This document shows, piece after piece, positions 46,901-55,263 of a stretch of DNA of 64,000 bases (the first letter of the stretch is position 1; each line of letters opens with the position of its first letter). The translations under genes were made by a program, and so were the position numbers. The notes below the pieces were generated by a model. That model was not told the origin of the DNA. It ran no database searches and worked only from the letters and a program-made list of their open reading frames with translations. The stretch comes from Heracleum sosnowskyi (taxonomy: Eukaryota; Streptophyta; Magnoliopsida; Apiales; Apiaceae). Location of the stretch: contig JAUIZM010000015.1 of NCBI GenBank assembly GCA_030848705.1, positions 1,488,001 to 1,552,000 of the forward strand, given 5' to 3'.

Positions 46901-48416
46901 CTAACTCTTCTGCATTCCTCTTTTTCTTTGATGTAGGTGTAAGACCAACCAAGGAAGCAGTTGTAGAAACCTTCTCCCAAGAAATTTCTCTAATCTGAGA
47001 TGGAGAGGCTGGAGAGTCTGATATAGAGACAACTTTTGTTGTTGCATCAGGAATACTAACATCAGGATTTGATAGAGCATCAGGAGTAGATGACTCATCA
47101 GGATTTGATGTCTGAATATCAGTATCCTTCATTTGCACTGTCAAAGGAATATGATACCTGCTCTTTGATAATTTCCTTGTCTTTTGTGGTTTTGATAAAG
47201 GTACCACAACTTTAGTAGCAGTATCAGCAACTTCCTTGTTCACATTCATCACAGAGGATATAGGTAAGTCATCCTCTGAATCACTTTCATCAATCAACCT
47301 TAACTTCCTTTTCACAGGAACATTCTTAACAACCTTATCAGCTTTCTTCACCAGGACCCCTTGTACACCCCCTTGTATCTTCTTTTTAGTGAGTGGTGTA
47401 GAGGAAAAATCCTTTGAACCTGATTGCCTTCCAGACACATCAGTTCTAGCTGATTTCTTTGATTTTACAACTAAAGTCTTTTAAGAGACAGTAGAGGTGG
47501 TTGTTAACTGTTTAGACTGTTTAGGTTGCATGCTTGTGTCAGGAACAAGGTGGGTTGGGCCTTGCCCCATAGCATTAGAAAGTAGTCCATAACGAGTAGG
47601 CATTTTCTGATGTAAGAAAAACCTAACCTCATCAGGAATAAAAGCATTTCCTATGAAACCATTTGCCTTATCACTGTTGACTAAGGACTTAATATTATTC
47701 TCAGTAATTCTACAGATTGGTAGAACTACATCATCCTCAAAAACAACATTAGGACATAAGTGATTAAATATCAACTGTAAAAATCTAAGAAAACAGACAG
47801 AACCCAATTTATCTGATTTCCTATCACTTAAAGCTTTTAAGATAAAAGACCCATAATCAGACACTGTAGAATGGATAAGAGAGTACCCAATTTTAAGAGA
47901 TCCTGATGGAAGAGCATCAAAATTTGATGTCTTGTTCAGGAAACAGCGGCTGATTGTATCAAAGAAGAAATTCCATTCCTTCTTAAGCTTTGTCCTGAAG
48001 AGATTTCCATATCTCTTTACTTCACCATTGTAGCCCAACTTTGTAACAAACTCAAAAAGAGTAGAGTCCGAAACATTAGCAGGAATAGCATCACCAAGAA
48101 CGGGTAAATGCAGGGCTGCCTCCACAATTGTAGGAGTCACATAGTGAGTAGTTCCATTATATTCAAAACTCATCAAGATTGTATCAGAATGCCCTTTATC
48201 AAAAGTAACTGAGTTCCACACCTGCATTACAGACTTAAAAGAAACACTTGCAGGTTCTGTTAAAGCAAACTTCAATGGGCTTGAAGCTAGAAAATCTTGA
48301 ATGATATGAAACTCATTGGGTAAATCTTGATGATTTAGAATAGCCACAAAATTGTTAGTGGCAAACGTAACACCACTAATCACTGTCTGTTTGTTCATGA
48401 ATGATGAAGATGTCAT
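43911..48416 (-). pseudogene. Third frame of the young Sirevirus (env position), three in-frame stops
   Basis: One reading frame of about 1,502 codons is interrupted only by TAA (47481-47483), TAA (46137-46139) and TGA (45258-45260); there is no frameshift. Pieces: 311 codons (globular, with NNFVAILNHQDLPNEFHIIQ and KKEWNFFFDTISRCFL); 433 codons (Ser/Pro/Asp/Gln-rich, repeats of TQEPxxQS and NPD, acidic DDDNSDDDSDDD); 275 codons (coiled coil, then TDKRVQQLYARKALS); and, after a basic SKGRRGAKRNRRG stretch, a 400-codon charged C-terminal part. The same N-terminal module occurs in the old element (59457-59897). It occupies the place of the env-like ORF of SIRE elements, but I see no signal peptide or membrane segment. 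Its function is unknown. Whether the stops are read through or are lesions is open. Confidence 0.75.
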
Positions 48417-48914
48417 TGTAATGCTTTTGAAAACTCGAGAATTAAGATTTGAAGCAATTAGGGTATGAAAGCACAGAGAGAGATAGAAAACGAAAAACTG
48501 ATGATAAGAGAGTAATTAACGATGTAGACCAATGAAAAGTATTTTGTTAACACAAAATATTACTCTCAAAGACAGGTGGCAAAATATGATTTGTGCACAA
48601 AGAATTAGTGGACAGATTACGTGTGTCATTTAAATAAATCTGCACCGCCTTTTATGTGTATGTATTGATATATCTATAATAGTGCAACACACGCGCGCAT
48701 ACAGTTGTCCTACTAAAACTCAACCGTCCATCAGCAGATACTGACGAAAAATTAGGCACAAATTAAGTAATGAAATACTGACCTGTACATCAGGATTGAC
48801 CAGTTGACTTCCTGTCAGGATTGAGTCCTATCAGGATTTGATCAAAGATACATACCTTTCTGAATAACCATCAGGATTTGACAGTTATCAGGATTTCCTC
48901 TCTGTAGCTTTTCC
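48417..48914 (-). promoter_or_regulatory. Spacer between pol and ORF3 with TCAGGATT array
   Basis: A 498-bp non-coding gap. Five plus-strand TCAGGATT copies lie at 48790, 48815, 48831, 48871 and 48888, all opposite in orientation to the U3 copies. An ACACACGCGCGCATAC stretch (about 48690) and several minus-strand stops separate it from ORF3. A role as internal promoter or RNA-structure element for ORF3 is inference only. Confidence 0.6.
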
Positions 48915-51900
48915 TCAGAAATTCTCAAAATTCATCATTCCAAGTTCATTCACCAATTTATTGAAAGTAGCTTCAGGCAGTGGCTTGGTGAATATATCAG
49001 CTAGTTGTTGATCAGTAGGAACAAAGTAAAGTTCAATTGTTCCTTCCAGAACCTGTTCTCTTATAAAGTGATATCTGATACTTATGTGTTTAGTAAGAGA
49101 ATGCTGAACTGGATTTCCTGTCATTGCAATAGCACTTTGGTTATCACAATAAATAGGGATTTTTGAGTATGACAGGCCATAATCTAACAACTGATTTCTC
49201 ATCCACATTATCTGAGCACAACAACTTCCTGCAGCAATGTACTCAGCTTCTGCAGTTGAAGTGGAAATAGATTTTTGCTTTTTACTGAACCATGAAACTA
49301 GTCTTCCACCCAAAAACTGACAACTTCCTGAAGTACTTTTCCTGTCTATTTTGCATCCTGCAAAATCAGCATCTGAATAACCACACAACCCAAAATCTGA
49401 TTCCCTTGCATACCAAAGGCCAAGTGAAGGAGTGCCTTTGAGATATCTGAAAATTCTTTTGACTACAATCAGATGTGGTTCTCTAGGTTTTGCTTGAAAT
49501 CTTGCACATAGACAGGTTGCAAACATGATATCTGGTCTACTGGCAGTGAGATACAATAAAGAGCCAATCATTCCTCTGTAGTGAGTTACATCTACCTCTT
49601 CACCTTGATCAGGATCAAGTTTGGTAGCTGTAGCTATGGGAGTTGAAGCAGGAGTACTATCTTGCATGTTAAACCTTGTCAGTAAATTCCTTGTGTATTT
49701 AGACTGATTAATAAAAATCCCTTCATCAGTCTGTTTAACTTGAAGACCCAGAAAGTAACTCATTTCTCCCATCATGCTCATTTGATATCTTGACTGCATA
49801 AGCTTGGAAAACTTTTCACACAGCTTATTGTTTGTTGACCCAAAAATGATATCATCAACATAAATCTGAACTAACAGCAACTCCTTACCATGATTCAAAT
49901 AAAATAGAGTTTTATCAATTGCACCTCTTTTGAATCCATTTTCTAGTAAGAATTGAGCTAAGGTTTCATACCATGCTCTTGGAGCTTGCTTTAGTCCATA
50001 AAGTGCCTTATCCAGTCTGTAGACATGATCTGGATATGTAGGATCAATGAAACCAGGAGGTTGTTCAACATAAACTTCTTCCTCCAGTTCACCATTTAAG
50101 AAAGCACTTTTAACATCCATCTGGAAAACCTTGAATTTCTTATGTGCTGCATAAGCAAGAAATATCCTGATGGCTTCTAGTCTTGCAACAGGAGCAAAAG
50201 TTTCATCATAGTCAATTCCCTCTTGTTGGGAATACCCCTTTGCAACTAGTCTAGCTTTGTTTCTGATAATGACTCCATCAGAATCAGTCTTGTTCTTGAA
50301 AATCCACTTTGTACCAACAATTGATCTATTCTTTGGTCTTGGTACCAGTTTCCAGACTTCATTCCTTTCAAATTCATTCAGTTCTTCTTGCATTGCAGTA
50401 ACCCAATCAGCATCTTTAAGTGCATCTTCAACTTTCTTAGGCTCCTCCTTGGATAGAAAGTTATTATATAAACATTCATTCTGAGTTGCACTTCTTGTTT
50501 GAACACCTGCATCAGGATCTCCAATTATCAAATCAGGAGTATGATCTTTTGTCCATTTCCTTGCTGGTGTCAAATTGTTTCTTGAAGTAGATGCTCCCCC
50601 TGGATTGGTGTTATCTTGATTGAAAGAATTTGATTGATTTGAAGCTCTCCCTGAATTATTGCTATGCCCTCCTGATGTGTTATCAGGATCTTCACTTGAA
50701 TCAGTATCTGAAGAATTCTCTCCTGATGATTGAGTTGACTCTGAACTTGTAGTTGAATGCCGTTGCTCCCCCTCAACATTAGCACTACTAGTTGTATCAC
50801 TGTTGTTTGCATCATCAGTATTAGCACCATCAGTACCTGGTGAGTCATCAGGATTTGGTGACCCATCAGTATCTGATGAATTGACAGAATCTGATTCAAT
50901 TTCTTCAGGTTCCTTGGAAGCTTCATTTTCAAATAACAATCTATCATGCGAGTCTTCAATGATTCCAGTTATCTTCTTATCATCAAAAGATACATGTATT
51001 GACTCCATGACAGTTCTTGTTCTCAAATTAAAAACTCTGAAGGCTCTTGATGTAGGATAGCCTATGAATATTCCTTCATCAGCCTTTGTTTCAAATTTCC
51101 CTAGCTGTTCAGGATGAGTTCTGAGAACAAAACATTTACAGCCAAACACATGCAAATGCTTCAGACTTGGTTTCTTCTCCTTGAGTGACTGATAAGGAGT
51201 GACACCATGCCTGTTTATCAATGTGAGATTTTGTGTATAGCATGCTGTGTTGACTGCTTCTGCCCAGAAATATGTAGGTAATTTTGCTTCTTCCAACATA
51301 GTTCTGCCAGCTTCAATAAGAGTTCTATTCTTCCTTTCTACTACTCCATTTTGCTGAGGTGTGCCAGGAGCAGAGAATTGTTGAATGATTCCTTTGTATT
51401 TGCAGAACTCTTCCATCTTTGAATTCTTAAATTCAGTACCATTATCACTTCTCAGAATCTTGACTTTGTACTTTGTGGTTGTCTCAATCATCCTCACATG
51501 ATCCAACAGAACTTCAGGAGTTTCATCTTTTCTGTGCAGAAAATACACCCAGGTGAATCTAGAATATTCATCAACAATTACAAGAGTGTACCTTTTCTTA
51601 CTGATGGACATGATGTTGACTGGACCAAACAGATCAAGATGTAGCATGTGATATGGTTCTTCAATAGAGGATTCTGATTTACTCTGGAATGATGTCCTTC
51701 TTTGTTTTGCTTTTTGGCATGCATCACAGAGTCCATCAGGTGTATATAAGACATTAGGTAATCCTCTTACTAACTCTTTCTTAACCAACTCATTGATGTT
51801 GCTGAAGTTGAGATGAGAAAGCTTCTTGTGCCAATTCCAACTTTCATCTACTGAAGCTTTACTGATGAAACATGTAGGGGAGCCATCAGTATCTGAGTGA

Positions 51901-52253
51901 ATGTTGGCTTCATATATGTTACCATGCCTGTAGCCAGTTAGTGCTATCTTTCCTGTTGCTTTACTGACTACTTCACAATGTGTGGAATAGAAATTGACAT
52001 GATAACCTCTGTCAGTGATTTGACTAATACTCAACAAGTTGTGTTTTAGTCCCTTCACTAGAGCTACTTTTTCAATGATGACATTTCCAATGATTATATT
52101 GCCATATCCCAAGGTTTGTCCAATGTTGCCATCTCCATAAGACACAGTTGGGCCAGCTTTTTCCTCATATTCTGATAACAGGGCTTTGTTTCCAGTCATG
52201 TGCACAGAACATCCACTATCCATGACTAACACATTTTTCCTTTTACCCTGCAT
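48915..52253 (-). CDS. pol: Sirevirus pol polyprotein (protease, integrase, RT, RNase H)
   Basis: 1,112 codons, intact. Aspartic protease start with MDSGCSVHMTG (residues 11-21). Pre-integrase zinc region H142/H146...C176/C179. Integrase core D207, D270, E306 (LDLFGP; RSDNGTEF; QNGVVERKNR), spacing as in retroviral-type integrases. A long Ser/Asp/Asn/Pro linker (about 450-560) with repeated DTDGSP and NPD. Reverse transcriptase from about 610, with QMDVKSAFLNG and YVDD (798-801). RNase H with YSDADFAG and STAEAEY to the end. The frame is the same as gag, separated only by the TAG at 52269-52271; the ATG here lies inside that continuous frame, so the natural product may be made by stop readthrough. 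Ends in TGA at 48915. Confidence 0.93.
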   Translation of the reverse strand: MQGKRKNVLVMDSGCSVHMTGNKALLSEYEEKAGPTVSYGDGNIGQTLGYGNIIIGNVIIEKVALVKGLKHNLLSISQITDRGYHVNFYSTHCEVVSKATGKIALTGYRHGNIYEANIHSDTDGSPTCFISKASVDESWNWHKKLSHLNFSNINELVKKELVRGLPNVLYTPDGLCDACQKAKQRRTSFQSKSESSIEEPYHMLHLDLFGPVNIMSISKKRYTLVIVDEYSRFTWVYFLHRKDETPEVLLDHVRMIETTTKYKVKILRSDNGTEFKNSKMEEFCKYKGIIQQFSAPGTPQQNGVVERKNRTLIEAGRTMLEEAKLPTYFWAEAVNTACYTQNLTLINRHGVTPYQSLKEKKPSLKHLHVFGCKCFVLRTHPEQLGKFETKADEGIFIGYPTSRAFRVFNLRTRTVMESIHVSFDDKKITGIIEDSHDRLLFENEASKEPEEIESDSVNSSDTDGSPNPDDSPGTDGANTDDANNSDTTSSANVEGEQRHSTTSSESTQSSGENSSDTDSSEDPDNTSGGHSNNSGRASNQSNSFNQDNTNPGGASTSRNNLTPARKWTKDHTPDLIIGDPDAGVQTRSATQNECLYNNFLSKEEPKKVEDALKDADWVTAMQEELNEFERNEVWKLVPRPKNRSIVGTKWIFKNKTDSDGVIIRNKARLVAKGYSQQEGIDYDETFAPVARLEAIRIFLAYAAHKKFKVFQMDVKSAFLNGELEEEVYVEQPPGFIDPTYPDHVYRLDKALYGLKQAPRAWYETLAQFLLENGFKRGAIDKTLFYLNHGKELLLVQIYVDDIIFGSTNNKLCEKFSKLMQSRYQMSMMGEMSYFLGLQVKQTDEGIFINQSKYTRNLLTRFNMQDSTPASTPIATATKLDPDQGEEVDVTHYRGMIGSLLYLTASRPDIMFATCLCARFQAKPREPHLIVVKRIFRYLKGTPSLGLWYARESDFGLCGYSDADFAGCKIDRKSTSGSCQFLGGRLVSWFSKKQKSISTSTAEAEYIAAGSCCAQIMWMRNQLLDYGLSYSKIPIYCDNQSAIAMTGNPVQHSLTKHISIRYHFIREQVLEGTIELYFVPTDQQLADIFTKPLPEATFNKLVNELGMMNFENF

Positions 52254-52268
52254 CAGAATAGTAAAACA

Positions 52269-54581
52269 CTAGTCAGAATGTTTAGGAACCAGCACTTGTT
52301 GGATTCCTTGTTCATGCATTTTATTAAATTTAACAGCAGAAGACTTTTTGACTTTAGCAGTCCTGACAGGATTTACTCCATCAGGATTTGCTTTGTCAGT
52401 ATCAGTATTAACAAAAGCATGCTTCACTATGACATTTTCAGTTCTATCAGACTTTGTAGTACTTTCAAACTTAGGCAATGGATCATAAAAGTTATAGTAC
52501 AAATCATGATACTCTTTACATGTATAAATAGAATGCCATAGACTACCACAATGAAAACAGGAATTCTGTGGTTTGTAAAATACTGATCTATTCCTAACAT
52601 CAGACTTAGGAATTTCAGCAATTTTCTTCTTACTCTTTTTACAATCAATAGCAAGATGATTAGAGTTACCACAGTTAAAACAACTCTTTCTAGGTGCATT
52701 TGGGATATACTTATAACCATTTTCTTTATTGATCCCAATTTTACCATTCCTGTTTCTCTTAACAGTAGCTCCCTTTTTCTTATCTGTAACCTCACAGATT
52801 TTATCTTTAAGCTGTTTCTGAGACAATAGACCTACATTCTTAGTGACTTTGTTCATGACAGGTTTAGACTTTATAATTTTAATTCCTTGAGTAGAAGAAG
52901 ATCCCTTTTCAAAAGTAGAATTGGAATCCTTACCAAAAACAAAATTAACAGGAGTAATCTTAGATTTGGTTGAGTCTATAACATGTCTATAGGTCTTTGG
53001 ACTGACTGTCTCATTAATGACAATTTTCTCTGCTAATTTCTTATCTTCATCTGACTTATATCCTAGACACTCTTTCCAATTCTTAGAGGTATTAATCTCA
53101 TGAAATTTCCTACCAGAGTCTGTCCAGGTTCTGATTTTCTCATTAGCATATTCAAGTTCTTTTTCAAGGGAAGTACATTTATATGTCATCTCTAAGTGCA
53201 TGTGTTTAGCATTATCACATTCTTTTTGTACTTCTTGCATACGAGAAAATTCAGCTTCTAATATCTCATTCCTCTTTCTAAGGTCAGACATCTCAGATAA
53301 GATTCTAGTATTCTCAGCAGTTTGACTTCTAAAGCTAATATGTAATGACTTTAGAAAACGTCTTAACTCAGAAGCATTGTCAGTATCAAAATCAAAGATA
53401 GTATTTAGTACCTTATCATCAGGAGCAGCAGTTACATCAGCATTGGCCATTAACGCATAGTTGACTACCTCAGTATCAGATTCTGAGGAAGAGTCCATCC
53501 AATCCTTGCTTGATGTGATGAGTGCCTTTGTCTTGTTGTATTCAGAAGCAAAGTGACCCATACCATTACACTTGTAGCATCTAACCTTTGACTTGTCAAA
53601 TTTGCTACCCTTGCTGTCCTTTTTGATATACTTGTCTTTGTCTGCTTTGAAGGTCTTTTTCTGAAAGTTGCCTTGTCTTCTATTCTTCCTGAACTTCATC
53701 CTTCTGAAGTTTCTGACAATCATAGCAACCATCTCTTCCATGTCTGAATCAGAAGATTCATCATCATTATTGGCATCAGGATTGCCATCAGTATCTGATG
53801 AAGAGTCGTCAGGATCTGATTCAGCTACTCTTGCTTTCCTTCTAGAGACCTCCATAGCTTTCCCTTTTGATTTTGCTTCTACATTCAAAGCAATTGACTT
53901 TGCCTTGCTGCTTTTCTTGTTCTTCCTCTGTTGAACTTCAAGATCATGAGTTCTTAGCATCCCATAGATCTCATCAAGAGACACAATGTTCAGATCATAC
54001 TGGTGTCTAATGATTGAGGTCTGAGTATCCCATTCTTCAGGTAAAGCTCTAAGAAATTTGGTGTTTGAATCTTCAGTTTCATATACTTTGTCAACTAAGG
54101 ATAAGCTGTTCAATAGTGTCAGAAATCTATCATATAGATCAGTCAGGCTCTCTTCAGGTCTTGCATCGAATTGTTCATATTCTTGAATCAATAGAGCCCT
54201 TCTGTTTTTCTTGACAGATGCAGATCCCTGGCACTGAGTTTCCAAAGTATCCCAGATTTCTTTTGAAGACTTGCATGCAATCACTCTGTTTGACATGACA
54301 GCATCAAGGCTATTATGCAAGATATTCTTTATCTTTGGTTCCCTGAGTACATGAGCTTTTTCTTCTGGAGTCCATTCAGCTTTAGCTTTGACCACATAAT
54401 GTTCTGGTACTGTATCTGTTCGTTCTACGAACTTTGTTGGTATATATGGTCCATCACGAATCCTGTCCAAGTAGTCAGGATCCATAGCCTCCAGGTACAT
54501 CAGCATCTTTACCCTCCATGTAGGATATTCTGATATCTTTAAGATGGGAATCTTCATGCTTTCATACTTGGTTGTCGACAT
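52269..54581 (-). CDS. gag: Sirevirus Gag (UBN2-type) with zinc knuckles
   Basis: 770 codons, intact, starting 38 bp after the primer site. The N-terminal half (to about residue 215) is the UBN2/gag-polypeptide type of copia elements (EIWDTLETQCQG, RALPEEW). It is followed by a basic and acidic region with SSDTDGNPDANNDDE. Zinc knuckles: C335YKC...H343 with the fourth ligand replaced by Tyr348, and two perfect CX2CX4HX4C motifs at 634-647 and 675-688. A coiled coil is likely at about 405-490. It packages RNA and forms the particle (family knowledge). The terminal TAG (52269-52271) is in frame with pol. The presence of three knuckles and the length are as in Sireviruses, whose Gag is long. Confidence 0.92.
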   Translation of the reverse strand: MSTTKYESMKIPILKISEYPTWRVKMLMYLEAMDPDYLDRIRDGPYIPTKFVERTDTVPEHYVVKAKAEWTPEEKAHVLREPKIKNILHNSLDAVMSNRVIACKSSKEIWDTLETQCQGSASVKKNRRALLIQEYEQFDARPEESLTDLYDRFLTLLNSLSLVDKVYETEDSNTKFLRALPEEWDTQTSIIRHQYDLNIVSLDEIYGMLRTHDLEVQQRKNKKSSKAKSIALNVEAKSKGKAMEVSRRKARVAESDPDDSSSDTDGNPDANNDDESSDSDMEEMVAMIVRNFRRMKFRKNRRQGNFQKKTFKADKDKYIKKDSKGSKFDKSKVRCYKCNGMGHFASEYNKTKALITSSKDWMDSSSESDTEVVNYALMANADVTAAPDDKVLNTIFDFDTDNASELRRFLKSLHISFRSQTAENTRILSEMSDLRKRNEILEAEFSRMQEVQKECDNAKHMHLEMTYKCTSLEKELEYANEKIRTWTDSGRKFHEINTSKNWKECLGYKSDEDKKLAEKIVINETVSPKTYRHVIDSTKSKITPVNFVFGKDSNSTFEKGSSSTQGIKIIKSKPVMNKVTKNVGLLSQKQLKDKICEVTDKKKGATVKRNRNGKIGINKENGYKYIPNAPRKSCFNCGNSNHLAIDCKKSKKKIAEIPKSDVRNRSVFYKPQNSCFHCGSLWHSIYTCKEYHDLYYNFYDPLPKFESTTKSDRTENVIVKHAFVNTDTDKANPDGVNPVRTAKVKKSSAVKFNKMHEQGIQQVLVPKHSD

Positions 54582-54617
54582 CTTTAGATCGTATCTGATT
54601 CAGAATTAAATCAGTTT

Positions 54618-54630
54618 GCTCTGATACCAA
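54618..54630 (-). other. Primer binding site, initiator tRNA-Met
   Basis: Minus strand TTGGTATCAGAGC, complementary to the 3' end of plant initiator tRNA-Met, one base after the 5' LTR. It primes minus-strand DNA synthesis. Confidence 0.92.
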
Positions 54631-54631
54631 T

Positions 54632-55250
54632 TGTTGCCCAGTAATAATCTATTGTAGAAGGGGGGTTGAATACAATAGTGTAAGATAATCGACTTCTTAA
54701 TGTATATATATCACAAATATGAAAAGAAAGATAACAGCTTTATTAAATCTGATATAAAACTGTTACAAACTCTCTCAAGAAATTCTGATGTTCTTGAGAG
54801 CTGCTAGTTTACAAAAACTCTCTCAAGAAATTCTGTTCTTAAGAGCTTCTCTCTTGATTCCCTCGATTATGTTCTCTCTCGAATGAATACATAAATCGAA
54901 ACCAAGACTGTGTTTATATAGTGCACACAGCTTCTCTATCAATAACAAGATAAGTCCTAATCAATAACAAAGATAGAAACCTATCCTTAATCGATAGCTA
55001 CATTCTACAAACCAGGAACAAATAGAATAAACTTCCATGTTTATCTAGACTCCAAATATAACTCGAAGTAGGAATCCTGATCAGCTTCAAGTTCTGATGA
55101 TCAATCCTGATCATAGTCTGAGTAGGAATCCTGATGATCAATAAGATACTGACGCTTGATCAAATACTGATGACCATGCAATACTGATGACGTCAGCAAT
55201 CCTGATCAGTTGAGTCTAGCTTCTGACGATCATTGAATTCTGATCTAACA
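54632..55250 (-). repeat. 5' LTR of the young Sirevirus
   Basis: 619 bp, the same text as 43183-43801 by eye over its whole length. As the 5' LTR it carries the active promoter; the U3 motif array is at 55073-55209. Confidence 0.95.
54912..54921 (-). promoter_or_regulatory. TATA box of the young Sirevirus promoter
   Basis: Minus strand CACTATATAAACACAG, a consensus TATA box in the 5' LTR. Transcription would start about 25-30 bp lower (near 54885), defining R. The U3 array lies 150-300 bp upstream. Confidence 0.75.
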
Positions 55251-55263
55251 GATGATTTTTCTG

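Larger units (their letters stand above)
43183..55250 (-). mobile_element. Young, full-length Sirevirus (Ty1/copia)
   Basis: A 12,068-bp element with two 619-bp LTRs (43183-43801, 54632-55250) that are identical by eye, and a perfect target duplication GATGA (43178-43182, 55251-55255). On the coding (minus) strand the order is: 5' LTR, primer site for initiator tRNA-Met, gag, pol (protease, integrase, reverse transcriptase, RNase H), a 498-bp spacer, a third long frame, polypurine tract, 3' LTR. This order, the HMTG protease phrase and the extra frame after pol fit the Sirevirus/SIRE lineage. It landed 13 bp beyond the ORF3 stop of the old Sirevirus. LTR identity implies recent insertion. Confidence 0.95.

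Noticed and set aside
43911..48416. Calling the third frame of the young Sirevirus an envelope protein
   Set aside because: It is in the env-like position, but I see no signal peptide, membrane segment or cleavage site; described only as ORF3.
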